Below are positions 1-12,319 of a DNA stretch of 64,000 nt, piece after piece. This DNA is from Peronospora farinosa (Eukaryota; Oomycota; Peronosporomycetes; Peronosporales; Peronosporaceae), in NCBI GenBank assembly GCA_947646735.1, contig CANTFK010000991.1, forward strand, positions 556,937 through 620,936, read 5' to 3'. Both the position numbers and the translations under genes were made by a program. The notes beneath the pieces are model-generated. The model saw nothing but the letters and a program-made list of their open reading frames with translations, ran no database searches and was not told the origin of the DNA. The first letter of the stretch is position 1; the number at the start of each line of letters is the position of its first letter.

Positions 1-334
1 TTTGTTTTCGTCTACTAAAGAAGGTAGGAAAGTTCGTCTTTGAGTTTGGAAACGTACTGAAATGGTATGGCTAACATTATGAGCGACAGTCTTTGATTGT
101 CTAAGATAAAAGCTTGAAGATGGAGACCTCGCGCAAGAATAGCGTCGGCATTATGCAATGAGGCGATAAAGACAGTTTTTTTGTACTTGTACATTTTAAG
201 CTGCGCGAAATGGTTACCGTTAATATTGCATGTTGAAGTTGGTCGTACGTAATCGACTTGTCACAGTACTACATATTATCTGCTCACTTCACTCTGTTAC
301 TTCATTACGCTCATTTTTACGTGGCCATTTCAAA

Positions 335-1692
335 ATGCACTCCGACCTCCGTGGCTTCTGTACGTGTCCTTCTTCCCTTCATTATATCTTTAATTAACCT
401 TCACCTGTCTATGACTGCTTGTAGATGGTGCACCTGTTACCTACGCTTATTCACTCGCAGTGGGTGTCGCCAGTTCTGCTAGTTTGCTGTTGGACCGTGG
501 TCACGTCCTGGCGCTGGACAGAGATGCAGTGCTCATTCGTTCTCAGTATTGGCGCTTATTCTCGAGCCAAATGACGTTCCAACAGTACGTGGTATTATCT
601 TATGATGTCTATTGTTAGTGTTACTTTTAGACTAGCATTAACATTCTTGCAGTGGACTGGCAGTCTCTCTTGGTCTCTACGTTGTGTTCCAGTTTCGAGT
701 TCTCGAGCGACAATTGGGCTCTCGGAAATTTGGAAGTGTCGTGGTTTTTGTGATGCTTATTTCAGGGGCGCTACAGCTGACAGCTCTGTCGTCGGTCTCA
801 TCATCACTGGTGGAATTCATTCCGGGAGGACCTTACCCCGTTCTCGGAGCTCTAGCTGTTTACTTTAACAGTAAGTTGTGGCTACATGTCCTTTTCGGTG
901 TAGTATATGGATAAGGTTGACTAATGTATTTTTTTATTGGTCTCTTACTTTCAGGATATATTCCCAAGCTGCAACCGCGAACAGTTAGTGTGTGGGGTCT
1001 GCCCTTCTCGGACAAGTCGAGCACGTACTTGCTTATAGTCGTGGTATGGGTGTTTATGTCAAAGGTGAATATTTTTTGATGATCTGACAAGCTCACGTTT
1101 TTTTATTGCCTTTTTTTCAGTTGCTGGCGTGTGACTTCCGCGCCTTGATTCCGTTTTTAGGTGGATCGATGCTAGGAATGTTGTTTCATTCGACGCCACT
1201 TGGACGATTGAGACTACCATCATTTGTGTGCTCGATGTTTGGTCTACTACACCCTCTGTTTGAGGTCGTCCCTGCGAGTACATTGGCGCTCCAACGGCAT
1301 CGGCGGGCAATCGAAGCACAGCGTCGATTAAATGGACGTTACAATCGAGGCCATCCAGCCGCACCGGTCGTTGGGGGTCAAGGTTTTCATGACCAGTTAC
1401 TGCCAGGGGCTGGTGGGATGCTGCCTGGTGGTGGCCCTGCGGCGGCCGCTGTTGGTGGCGGCATGTTGCCTCCTCAAATGGCCGCAGCACCTCCGTCTGA
1501 AGATGCGATTCAGCAATTGATAGTAAGAAAAGCTCAAGCTGAAGAGATGGAAGTGTTTGACCATATATCTAATTGCTCGTGCGTGTGTCTTGTCAGGCCC
1601 TCGGATTCGAGAGAGAGCGCGCAATACAGGCGCTTCAGTTTACGTACAACAATGTGGAGGCGGCCGCAAATCGGCTGCTAAATGGATTGTAG
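335..1692 (+). CDS. UBAC2: UBAC2-like rhomboid pseudoprotease with C-terminal UBA domain
   Basis: Six exons are inferred: 335-359, 425-584, 653-870, 955-1064, 1121-1522 and 1597-1692. All introns are 56-84 bp GT-AG, most with GTACGT, GTAAGT or GTAAGA donors, and together they give one 336-residue frame. The protein starts MHSDLRGFYGAPVT and has several hydrophobic rhomboid-type helices, including a stretch reading FRVLERQLGSRKFGS that resembles human UBAC2. A Gly/Ala/Pro-rich linker follows, then a UBA domain (IQQLIALGFERERAIQAL) reaching almost to the stop. UBAC2 family members are ER membrane proteins that bind ubiquitin and act with ER-associated degradation factors; they lack rhomboid catalytic residues. 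The first 25-nt exon was chosen because its GTACGT donor and the TTGTAG acceptor rebuild the conserved G-x-Y-x-A-P start. That exon is the least certain part. Confidence 0.8.
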
Positions 1693-4689
1693 AGAAAGAC
1701 GGAGCAGACAAACATAAGTTCCACTTAATTTGTAGTAGCTTTGCTGACTTCTGTATACGGTCTCATCGGCGTTTGTCTATAATCAACGTTGCCGCTCGTC
1801 CGACGTCTGCGGCACACCTGGTTTGAGCACAAAGATTACGATAAGCAGAACTCATTTACGATACATTCACACCATGTCTCGCACCCGATCTGCTGGATGT
1901 TGTTCAATGCAGCCGATGCCAGACATATTTTAGTTGTAGCAAGAACCTATCGCGTGTATTCCACGACTCAGATGTCGAGGTTGGATTAAATAGCGTCGTT
2001 ATCTCTCCAGATAATTACACTAGTGCTCGACAAATACCTGCAAGCTAAAGGTGCACAGTCGCGCCGCATTGTAACTCACCTTAAATTGTATGACGCAAAG
2101 AAAAAGTGCTACCTCGTAAGAGTTATGGCGACCGAATCACAGCGCTTAGTGATGCATGGCTATGAACGGCTTTGAACCAAGCCGGTTAAGAGATACTGAG
2201 TTTGACAAAAGCATACAGCGTTTTATATAAAGCCATTCACTTAAACTCAGGAGCTTTTATTTCGTTGTAGACGAGGCTCACATGCGATCACGCGTTCCCG
2301 TCTTTGGTGTTAAGTTGTAACAAACCCTCACTAACGACAAAATCGACGTCAGGGACGACACTAAATTTCCGCAAGAAAAACAAATTATATTTTTGATAGC
2401 CGCGTCTTGATGTTAATGTATCAATAGCCCTCTTTTTGTTTCCTCGGAAGAACAAACAACGTGAGAATTCACCAGCTTAACTTCTTCTGCATTAAGGCCA
2501 AAAATTGTCAAGAGACCTCTACTTGATGATATCGCTCGATGGAAGATCCTCGAATGGCTTCAAAATTGCAAACAACATGGAGCTTCTTTTGAAAAATGCC
2601 AGAATAGTACTATAGATTGTAGTCTTTAAGAGAGGGAAAATAGAATCAAGAAGTGGATAGGTTCGATTTAATGCATTTCTTAATAAATTTTAATTTATGA
2701 TTTGAATAGCTGTCTACCATTTTGTATTTTTGTGTTTTTTAGAATTACATAGACGCCTAAATATTGCTATTGTTGAATGCACCACCAACCTCGACAACAT
2801 TATTACACGACGTCCACCAAAGTATTGACACTTCTGGTCACTTTTTTGACGACATGAATGCCACTGATTTTCATGTTGTTGAGCAGTAGGTGCTGAGCTG
2901 GGACAGGAATCGTCTTTTCAATGATATTTTTGTCGAAGTGTTCTAAAGAGCACCAAGAAGACGCTAAAAATGCCAGTGGATTAGTGATCCATCGAATCGG
3001 GTTCCAACTGAATGTATCAGTTAAAAGGCATCGCCATTCGCAACAAGATGTACAAAAAATGCATATAAAACATGCTACAAGTCTAAATAACGGCGACCAA
3101 TGAAGACGGCTACGAATGATTGCAAGCGATATCACCCACAATCTCAGCCAGGGCATTATTAAACTACGCGGGATTTTTAGCAACTTCGGATGACCCGTGT
3201 CGTTTTCAACCAGAAGTTGACAATTTCGGTAAACTTCGTTCACATGGACAATGTATGTACCGTAACGGGATGTGGTGGACATGACAAGGAGAAAGCAAAT
3301 TACTAGTGCGTGGCATACAGCAGACTTCGCTACGCTTAACTTTGTAGAAGAGCCAAGTCCACCTAGCAAGCCCGCCAGGGTTTCTGTCCAACATCTGCTT
3401 CGGGAGTCAGATATTTTAGCATCAATGTCGTCGATTCAACAACGACCATCGGAAAATGGATTTTGTGAGTGGACTGCGGTGCGAACAAGTTCAATAAATT
3501 TATTATGGAAGTTGTTCGAAGCTTCGCAATTCAGCGAGAAATGCTCGAGCTTTAATGAATTATGCTTACCCAATTCCAGCACCACTTGTAGCCCGCAATA
3601 AAGGTGCTAGAGCTTGCTGTCTTTGACAGCGCTGGATTATCTATAAGCAGCATGGATTTCCCAGACGCTCCGACAATAAAACGAAGCCCGGTGCGATCGA
3701 TACAAGGCGCAGCTTGGCGTCTCATCGCTGCGTGTTTTCAAGCTAACAACCCAATAGAGGGCTCGCAATTGCTCGAGCTGCCAGACCGTGGAAACTCTTT
3801 TTTTCATGGTTAGCTCTAAAAGATGCACTACGAAATGAAAGCAGGGCATCATTGAGTAATAGACGACACGCCAGAATGTCATGTACCTAAGCCGTGATTT
3901 CGATGTATAGGAGCTGATGCAGCCTCCAGCACTGGCCATTGATATAGTGAAAGTGGTGGCGAAAGCATGGGTCTTTTATCGGTACCATATATCCGCGTGG
4001 TAAAACTCTCATCTACCGTTGGGCAGTTCAGTACAGAGCTTCCGTTTGTGCATCTCTCGTCGCTCGTCGTTATTCTACTCTATTTGTCTCACATCGTGAT
4101 GATCAATTTCGTAGTGACACGTCAAGCTTACTTTCTCGTTGGTTGATGAGTTGTCCTACTACAGCTTTTAACAGAATGTTGCTCGAAATTCGGAATGACT
4201 TGTCGTGGTTCTTGTGCTACATCATTCTTTAACTAATCTCTACGGAACAATTTCCAGTAAACGAGTAAACTTGTAGCAGCAGAGCATGAGTCCCCTTTTT
4301 CCACTAACATTGTAATAAAGTACGGTGGTTCCGTGTTTTGTATTCAACTCGAGAGTAATAGAAGGTCGGAAGGTGGATGCGCAACTATCCAGCGTAACAT
4401 CATTTTCAGTCTTAGCGAATGTATCTCATTGCACGCTGCGCGCATTGTTCCTCGACGTTTATGCTACTATCCCATCTCATTTAACTACGCCCATAAGCCA
4501 TTGCTCTTGGATGACTGCCAAAAACCGTTTGGATCGCGCTCTTGCTGTTGAGCTCCACAACCACACAATCACATGCTTCGTCTCCGTTGTTTTAGGTAGC
4601 ACAATTATGAGTGAGACCTTGCCGTTGCAACTACATGACCGTCAGTTTCCAATTCGAACTCTTTCGTGCAGTCAGACGTCCGATCAAAC
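1693..4689. other. Gene-poor stretch with decayed coding fragments
   Basis: No intact gene is visible. Short open frames on both strands (for example the minus-strand frame at 2803-3369 and plus-strand frames at 3272-3601 and 3604-3813) lack recognisable domains and look like chance or relic frames. A possible helicase-like relic at 2230-2450 is listed separately. The segment just before 4690 is the likely promoter and 5' leader of the first bZIP gene. Confidence 0.5.
2203..2450 (+). pseudogene. Possible relic of a DEAH-box helicase-like gene
   Basis: In one plus frame the stretch at about 2255-2281 reads FYFVVDEAHM, which looks like a helicase Walker B (DEAH) motif preceded by hydrophobic residues. 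A stop codon interrupts the frame just upstream and another ends it about 45 nt downstream. A further open piece (about 2326-2400) follows in the same general region. No other helicase motif is recognisable. The assignment rests on one motif and may be coincidence. Confidence 0.2.
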
Positions 4690-5587
4690 ATGGATGACGC
4701 ATACCCGTTCGAAGCCACGCATCCGACTGCCGGGTATCTCTTCGCTGAGGATCTTGATATTCACCTCTTGGCAATGGACGATTTTCACTCAACACTACTT
4801 CAAGACTTTCCAGTAGAAAACTCGTCTAGTTTAAATCTTCCTACAACTTCAAAGGACTGTGTCTCACCTAGCTCGCATTCATCCGTGGTCTATCTACCTC
4901 CATGCGAAGGGTTTGCCGAAGACTATCCTCCATTGATGAAGCAGGAGATTCCTGTCTTGACACCCTCTAACGATAACGTTTTCGTTAAGCCGAAGCATAC
5001 ACGCTACCTGTCCGAGAATACCTTCTCGCAACCGTTACCGGTGTACGTCATCCATGATGACACAATCAGCGACGATGAGGACAAGGAGCGACTTCGACGT
5101 CGTCAACGTGGGTACGAGAAACGCTACCGAGGACGCAAAAGAGTGAGTATATATATAGTGTATAAAGATCATGAGTCATTTTCTTATACCAACTGTGTGT
5201 CTCCTTGTGTTATCCATCCATTCACAGCGTGACCTCAAAGTACAGCGGGACATGTGGCTGGCCCTCGAGATGAAGTTGGACGACACCCGCAAGAAGTTCT
5301 GCAGACCTTATGTCCGCACCGAGGCTGGGAATCACGACACGTTGCGCTGTAAATTGCTGCTACTAAAGCTCGAGGAGCGTGCGCTCCGACAGGATCAAAT
5401 TGCCATGCGGTCACTTCAGGCGTGGGAAAAGATCTCGCGCATCCGTGAGTACTCTGACAAAAATCAGTTGCGTACGACCAGCGAGTGGCGGCACAGCGCC
5501 GACAAGGTCATTGGTCGTTGTGCTGTGCTTGGCCCTCGTCAGTTCCACCCCTATGCACCAATTCAGCAGCGCCACTTTAGTTGGTGA
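4690..5587 (+). CDS. Oomycete bZIP transcription factor (first of a pair)
   Basis: Two exons, 4690-5142 and 5228-5587, are joined by an 85-bp intron (GTGAGT donor, TTCACAG acceptor, phase 0), giving 270 residues. The basic region lies at about residues 137-158 (RRRQRGYEKRYRGRKR before the intron, RDLKVQRDM after it) and is followed by a weak leucine/hydrophobic heptad. The canonical bZIP Asn is not obvious; oomycete bZIPs often vary at that position. The N-terminal 130 residues are acidic and Ser/Pro-rich, as in an activation region. The ATG at 4690 is used because the frame upstream has only a GTG. The next gene downstream is a paralogue with an intron at the same place in the basic region. 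A nuclear DNA-binding role is inferred from the basic region. Confidence 0.72.
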
Positions 5588-6609
5588 TAAAGGTAGACTC
5601 AGCATCGTCATCTTGAAACTCGGTCCGACTAACGACGCCGCTTGATCGTACACTACGAAAAACAAACGTATGCATTTAATAAACTGCATACATTAAGTTA
5701 CTGCATCATGTGATCGAACCTCAGTATCCGGGGTATTACGCTTAAAATCGTAAATGAACAGGTGTGATGTCTCGCTAACTTCAAACACTGTCTGAGCTGA
5801 TCAGTGCTGGACCTCGCACTTGTCGTCGCGTTGCACGAGCTCCTAAAATATAAGTAAACAGGTTTACACGGCACACATAAAAGCAGAACCGTTTGATTAC
5901 GGACGTGCATATTGGAAGTAGAAAAATAACCACAACGTTCTCGGTCAGGGTTCGTTGTTGCGCTTATCAACCTACAAAAGTCCTCACACTGTAGTACTAG
6001 ATTGTCATTGTTCCACTTCGGTCAAAAACCTGATTTCTGGGAGTCTTGGTGAGGTGTCATCGGATGTCCCGCCGAGTGGGACCTATTCAGTCATCGTATG
6101 GCTACGGCTACAGATGAGCCACCCAATTGATTTGTACAAGGGCATTGTCTTTGTCAAAGCGCCTCACTTTGGTGGACCCAAGTCGACCCGGAACGAATGC
6201 GAATAAAAAAACATGATTGCTACAGTGTCCACTTAAGCTGTTTCTTGATACCTTTAGTCTTGGCAATTATGCTATGCTAGAGATCTCACTTTATCACTAC
6301 AATAGACAGGGAAGGTGGACGTCTGCTTTGTAAGCATAGCGCGGTCGTGGCTAAAAATTGGGCAGCCATAAAGGACATGCACCGTCTTCTTCCGAAGGTC
6401 GGGGTGGTCTGCCGTAAACTATGAAATATTGAGGCATACATAACCCGACAGATCGGCACTTGAATCCTGACTACAGGACAGTAGCATGCAGCCCATCTCA
6501 GATGACGGCACTTACCTCAAAGGAGGCTCAATCCAACGATAGCGAGTCAAATTCCACTCATTTACTCAGTCAAGTCTGCTCATTCTGACTTTTCCAAGTC
6601 GCTGACGAC
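5588..6609. other. Intergenic region between the two bZIP genes
   Basis: No gene is supported. A plus-strand frame of 83 codons at 5955-6206 and a minus frame at 5698-5970 show no recognisable motif. The distal part presumably carries the promoter of the second bZIP gene, but no clear initiator element could be pinned down. Confidence 0.45.
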
Positions 6610-7375
6610 ATGACCTACCAAGACCTCGAGCTGAATGCTGTGAGCACTTTCCTCAACGAGTTGAGTCTCGACGAGATAATTCAATGCGGATTTGCCATTA
6701 GATCTCAGAGTGCGTCCTCGTTCCAGTTGAACGAATACGTCGATGAGGGTGAGTTTTCCGTGGCAGGGACCACGTCGGGTGAAGGAAGCGACAGTGAGGA
6801 TTTACAAGATCAAAGCGTGACTACGACATGTCAAACAGCGAGATCGAAACGACTCAAGACCGAGACCCAGCGCGAGCTGCAACGGTCCTACGACAGGAAG
6901 TTTCGAACCAACAAGAGAGTGAGTCGAGCTGATTCTCGCAAACTACAAGAAAGTATTTGTAGCAATTACTAACGATACTCTCTTGGTATTCTAGGCACGA
7001 CGCATTGCAGGATGTGAGACGTTCATCTCTGCGTTGCAAGATCTCACTGTAATGATGCACTTCAGACTAGCGCGGACTGAGAATGAGATCAATTTGCTCT
7101 GTCTCGCAAAGAAAAAAGGATACGGCATTCCCACTGAAAACAAAGCACAGCAGCAATTGGAGCGAAATGACGGCGTCATTCAGTGCATCCAGTCCTGCAC
7201 GTCAAGTTGGAGGCAGAAAAAGAGTGGGGAATTGGGCAAGTATTTTTTGCGGGACCAAGCCAAAAAGATTCAAAGGTTTGTGGATGATCTGATCGACCTC
7301 AAAGAGCAATTGAGTGCAGTAACGGCTGAGCTGCGGTGGCGAGTAGAAGAGAAGACAACGGGAGTATGGGTGTAA
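6610..7375 (+). CDS. Oomycete bZIP transcription factor (second of a pair)
   Basis: Two exons, 6610-6918 and 6995-7375, flank a 76-bp intron (GTGAGT donor, TTCTAG acceptor, phase 0), giving 229 residues. The basic region, RELQRSYDRKFRTNKR before the intron and ARRIAGCETF after it, is followed by hydrophobic residues at heptad-like spacing and later a helical segment (FVDDLIDLKEQLSAVTAEL). The N-terminus is acidic and Ser/Thr-rich. The intron splits the basic region directly after a Lys-Arg pair, exactly as in the gene at 4690-5587, so the two look like tandem paralogues. Sequence outside the basic region has diverged strongly. DNA binding in the nucleus is inferred; the target genes are unknown. 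Confidence 0.7.
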
Positions 7376-9785
7376 CTTGTTCGGTTCGTTTTCGTCAGCT
7401 TAAAAAACTCGGCACACTGAAATATTCATCAACCGACTGTCTAAAAAGTAGTTAATTTGGGGACATCCTCTCCTCAATTGGTCGGAGGTTCTTCGCCAAC
7501 AAGAAGACGTTCAAGTAGTTGCATGTGCAGATCGTTTTTTTCGCTGAAACAATGAAGATGTAGTCAATGACCTTGGAGTTAATGCATTCTATACTTTTTT
7601 TCATATTCTGCGCTGCACAACGTCATGAACAACCACGACTTGGCGGCCGTATAGAATGTTCTGGATTGGATAAATACAAAGCATGTAACATTGTGGAGGA
7701 GACGAAGAGATGGAAGGTTACAGAGCTCGGGCCCGTATCGAAAATATGATTTTTTCGAACTTTTTTTTGAGAACGGTTCGCCCTTTTTGAAATTTATAGA
7801 AGGACTTTTTTCACTGTAAGATGACAAGCTCTCATTTTTATGACAATGATACATGTACTGACTCACTTTTAGCTGCTTCTTAATTACTACAATATTCCTC
7901 AATGATTTATTTTAACTAAGTAAATTAAAATTCGCCCGACGACTTGTCACGTCAGATTCTTTGGACCCTGCTTACAAGGATTCATTCAAAGGCATCGTAG
8001 TAATTGTGATGTCTTATGAATGTAATCTGATACTCGTGTGCCGCAAGGACTGGCATCTTAGGACAAAACATCTGATTTGAAAAAGCAAAGGTACCTGTAC
8101 AGTAGTCAGCGAGTCTTCTAGACGGTACAGCATTAGAACGTTCGTAGTCATTTCTGCCTCAAGCTTCTCGGACTGTAACCACGCACTCCCACCCCAAAAC
8201 AATGAACGAGGCACAGAAAGCAGCAACTAATTATTAAGATACAGGGAGTTTTGGTGTCGATGCACCACTCGAGCTCCAAGTTGCCATACTATCTACTTGC
8301 ATCAATTATTGACGTCTGATGCTGAGGGTCCATACCGACGTCAAGAAATGTAATTCAAGTAATTGCAGCGTAGTTGAGCATACTATATCAACCTAGAAGA
8401 ATAAAATGCTGCAATTACAAAACGTCGCGGTCTGTCTGATGGGACCCTATGGCCGGCACGTCTGATAACTGTTATATGATGGCATTATCCGGGATATCCG
8501 CACGCGTCCAGGAAGGCTCACTGGTCTACGCGCATATCATTTGGTATGAGCATGGGGGTAATGTAGTCTTAAGAGGATAAAGTGAAAGCTTGAGATGTTA
8601 ACGGTCCCGGAGAGCTACCAGGTCAGATGATTACCGCAGGCAATGAGCTGACTTACTTGGAGCACTTTCTACCAGCAACAACCTAGTCAAATAGCATTTA
8701 GTGCTGTCTCTCCTGCTGGAATGTCGTCGTCCACTTTCCCGTCACCGGATGGTTCGAGTAGTATTGGCACAACATTCAGATGCTGCATCTAGTACATTAG
8801 TACCGAGAGCTTCCATGGATCATCCAGTGATGATTCATATAGGTTGACGAACGCAACGTAACAACTTTTGAGGACACGGCAAAGCTAGCAGATGATTCGC
8901 TTCACTGGAGACAGGCGCTAATCTCTTGCTTCAACTTGATTAACTGTGAATGCGGTACAGAGCTCCCTCAGTAAAGTTATGAGTACGGTGAACGACAATA
9001 CCCATAACTTAATAAAGGTTATAAGTAGTCGGAGTTTGTGTATTGTATATAATAAATAAAAAGCAAATCTGGAGCGGAGCTGAGAGACCAGCTAGATCAG
9101 CTGCGTGTCCGAGATTCCATGACGACTTCGGAGCTTCTTAGTCCCATCGAAGAGAATAGGAGTGGACGCGAAATTTGATAGCCAACCGAAGGTTATAAGG
9201 TATCGAAGGAAAACTAATTGGAGGGAGGTCTGTACCATGGCACTCACTAAGAGCAATACTTAGCCCGAATGCATTTAGACACGAATTGGAGCTAAGTCAA
9301 ATGCGACTTAATTATGTGACGGCACTTGTAATCCGCAACTAGAAGAGCCGATAAGTCCATTGATAGCGATTGCATAGGCAAGTGTGTGGATGTGAGCACC
9401 AACAATACGTTGTCTGTGCTGACGAATATGGAGTTGCAACCACTAGCGGAATTTTAACTCAAAGGGTGTGACTCAGCCTGTGTATTCAGTCTACATGCGA
9501 CCCAACGCGTTACATCGGCGAGGCCAGCACGCCAAAAGCTTTAACAACGGTGCAAACAAATCTGACTCACAATCGGAATCGACGTGCACATATTATCCTT
9601 ATATACAGCAAATGTTTAGTTATAAGTATATTCCTCTAGCGATCATTTATAGCGTTAGACATCGAGTCCTAATTTGTGTAATTTTTATGTCGACTCAATC
9701 CCAGCACCTCTGTACCCTTTAAACACGATATAGCTACATCTGATCGTTTTTATTCGTAATTGAGCTCCTCAGAGTATAATTCGTC
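7376..9785. other. Long gene-poor interval, possibly with retrotransposon relics
   Basis: No intact coding region is seen in about 2.4 kb. Around 8850-8960 one frame reads LADDSLHWRQALISCFNLI, faintly like the start of a Ty1/copia reverse transcriptase domain, but with nearby stops and no supporting motif. AT-rich sequence precedes PPWD1. The small frames at 7567-7749, 8014-8226 and 9468-9722 have no domain signal. Confidence 0.4.
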
Positions 9786-11666
9786 ATGGCCGATAAATCT
9801 CTCCATGCTCGCGAAGACGCGGTCAGCTCAGATGATGACGGGCCAATGCCAATGCCAATGCAACCTAGCAAGAAAAAGCACAAGAAACTTCCATTTGAGG
9901 CTGCATATGTAGCCAATTTGCCTTGCGCAGCCATGTACGAGCGCAGCTTCATGCATCGAGCCACAGTCTCGCACGTAGTAGTCGCCCCAGAGACTCAGTT
10001 CATTATCACGGCCAGTGTCGACGGTCACGTCAAGTTCTGGAAAAAAATGACTCGTGGTATTGAGTTTGTCAAGCATTATAAGGCCCATCTTGAAGAAGTG
10101 CATGATCTGGCCGTATCAGCCGACGGTCTACGTCTCTGTAGCACATCAGCCGACCGGAGCATCAAATTGTACGACGTCCTTTCCTTTGATATGGTCAACA
10201 TGTTGGCAGTGACATTTACTCCAGGAAACTGTAGCTGGATCTCAGCTAAAGGAGCCATCGAGCCAAAAGTGGCCGTAGCAGACAGGAACAGTCCTGCCGT
10301 GAGGATCTACACGACGGCTAATGAGCCCTTGCACACTATTAGCCAGCTACATGCTGCACCAGTCACAGCACTGGCCTTTAATCCGGTGACTAACTGTGTC
10401 ATTTCAGCTGATCAAAAGGGTATCATTGAATATTGGGACGCTGACTCGTACAGATTTCCGACGGACAGGAAGGTGGCCAAGTTCCGGTTCAAAGGTGAGA
10501 CGAATCTGTACGAGCTGGCCAAGAGTAAGACATACGCTACGGCGATTGATGTCTCGCCTGATGGCAAAAGCTTTGTGGTCACAGCAAAAGACAACCAAAT
10601 TCGAGTATTCAGGTTTGACACGGGCAAGATGCGGCGCAAATACGACGAAAGTTTGGCCGTTTTTGAGGATGCACAGGCCGATGACACACTGCATCTGGAT
10701 GCTATTGACTTTGGCCGTCGAGCGGCTGTTGAACGAGAGCTGGCCAACTCGGATGTCGTGTCCAACTGCATCTTTGACGAATCGGGGTACTTTATTCTGT
10801 ATGCGACACTAGCAGGTATCAAAGTGGTAAATGTTGAGAAAAACAAGGTCGTCAAAGTGCTGGGGAAGGTTGAGAGCTCTGATCGCTTTTTGCGTTTGAG
10901 TCTGTTCCAGGGCAAACCTAAGATTAACACCCAGTATGAAAAGCACCTGAAGGCAGCCTCAGGACTCAAACACGAAGCAGAAGTCATGTCAGACTCTAAC
11001 AATGAGCGGGACAATATCGACCCCACGCTATTTTGTACGTCGTTTAAGCGAAACCGCTTCTTTCTCTTTTCATCTCGGGAGCCGGAAGACGACGAAGGTG
11101 AAGGCGCCAGCGCTGGAACTGGCCGCGATGTTTTCAACGAAAAGCCTACACTGGAGGAGGCCCAGGTTGCCACCGAGTCTAGCACTGCTAAGGTACTTGG
11201 CGAAACGGCTATCATGCACACAACGATGGGCGATATCACGCTCAAGTTGTTCGGCAAGGAATGCCCCAGAACTGTGGAGAACTTCTGTACGCATGCGCGC
11301 AACAGATACTACGACAATCTTATTTTTCACCGTGTGATCAAGAACTTTATGGTTCAAACGGGTGACCCGCTTGGTGATGGCACTGGTGGCGAATCTATCT
11401 GGGGAGGCGAGTTTGAAGACGAGTTTCACCGTAGCTTACGGCACGATCGGCCATTCACGCTTTCGATGGCAAACGCGGGCCCTGGTACCAACGGCTCACA
11501 GTTCTTTATCACGACAGTGCCTACTCCATGGCTGGATAATAAACATACTGTTTTTGGTCGTGTTGAGCACGGCAAGGACACTGTTTCTAGCATCGAGAAT
11601 GCACGAGTGGACAAGTCGGACAAACCTCTTACGGACATCAAGATTGTTAACATTGACATCTTTTAG
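9786..11666 (+). CDS. PPWD1: PPWD1: WD40-repeat spliceosomal cyclophilin (peptidyl-prolyl isomerase)
   Basis: A single uninterrupted frame of 626 residues, close to the usual size of the family. An acidic, Lys-rich N-terminus leads into WD40 repeats at about residues 55-340 (for example [37 protein letters not shown]). A cyclophilin domain occupies about residues 472-626. Cyclophilin landmarks are present: [14 protein letters not shown] with the catalytic Arg, [26 protein letters not shown]1 proteins are nuclear, associate with the spliceosome and catalyse cis-trans isomerisation of prolyl bonds; the active-site residues visible here suggest activity is kept. ATG context and conserved N-terminal layout support the start. 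No introns are needed. Confidence 0.95.
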   Translation: MADKSLHAREDAVSSDDDGPMPMPMQPSKKKHKKLPFEAAYVANLPCAAMYERSFMHRATVSHVVVAPETQFIITASVDGHVKFWKKMTRGIEFVKHYKAHLEEVHDLAVSADGLRLCSTSADRSIKLYDVLSFDMVNMLAVTFTPGNCSWISAKGAIEPKVAVADRNSPAVRIYTTANEPLHTISQLHAAPVTALAFNPVTNCVISADQKGIIEYWDADSYRFPTDRKVAKFRFKGETNLYELAKSKTYATAIDVSPDGKSFVVTAKDNQIRVFRFDTGKMRRKYDESLAVFEDAQADDTLHLDAIDFGRRAAVERELANSDVVSNCIFDESGYFILYATLAGIKVVNVEKNKVVKVLGKVESSDRFLRLSLFQGKPKINTQYEKHLKAASGLKHEAEVMSDSNNERDNIDPTLFCTSFKRNRFFLFSSREPEDDEGEGASAGTGRDVFNEKPTLEEAQVATESSTAKVLGETAIMHTTMGDITLKLFGKECPRTVENFCTHARNRYYDNLIFHRVIKNFMVQTGDPLGDGTGGESIWGGEFEDEFHRSLRHDRPFTLSMANAGPGTNGSQFFITTVPTPWLDNKHTVFGRVEHGKDTVSSIENARVDKSDKPLTDIKIVNIDIF

Positions 11667-12319
11667 TTCAGCAGTTGAATCAGCATTATACTACAGGAAA
11701 ATATACCTATGGATGAAGGCGTTATTGAACGAAGCTGGAGCTAAGAAGCAGCCTTTTACCCTCTATTGGGTCGCTTACCAGTAGTATTTGATGTTACTGC
11801 TCTCACTTGTTGACAGTCGCAGTTAATGCAGCAAGTACAGCAGATTCACACATATCTGTAACGGTCATTAAATATTGAAGTGCCGAATTATCAGTCGTCA
11901 ATCCGATGTGTTGTCTCGTACTGCAAATATAGCCAACTTATTGGTGGCACATTTTGAGTAGGTATATGATCAATGCGGATCATGACCATGAACATGATAT
12001 TGATAAATTTGTGTGAGTAGGCCTTGGAAACTAATCACTGAAGTGATCAGGCTCTCGACTTGAACCGAATGCATTTACATCGATCTGTCCCGAGATTGAT
12101 GGTTATGTCGTCTATGGGACACCGCGCAATCCATAAACGAATTTAAAATGCTGCAGTGACCACTAATATGGACTCGTGACGACATCAGGGTCGTACAATT
12201 TCCGAGTGTTTTCTTGGGTGGAGAGATAACAAGTTGATTGATGCCCAGCCTCGTGTGGAAAATGGTGTCTTCATTATTTGTCTTGCATTCTCAGCAGGAC
12301 TAGTGGTTGATTCAGCAAA
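11667..12319. other. Intergenic region upstream of the phosphatase gene
   Basis: No coding potential is visible. It contains the 3' flank of PPWD1 and the promoter region of the phosphatase. A pyrimidine-rich TCTTCATTATTTGTC stretch near 12268 vaguely resembles the oomycete initiator, but the match is weak. Confidence 0.4.

Noticed and set aside
2803..3369. Minus-strand 188-codon open frame
   Set aside because: No recognisable motif, no conserved composition, and overlapping frames on the other strand are equally open; treated as chance.
8850..8960. Ty1/copia reverse transcriptase relic
   Set aside because: Only one vague motif; no supporting RT, integrase or LTR sequence nearby, so not listed as a feature of its own.
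10412..11302. Minus-strand 296-codon frame opposite PPWD1
   Set aside because: A shadow of a well-supported coding gene; no motif of its own.
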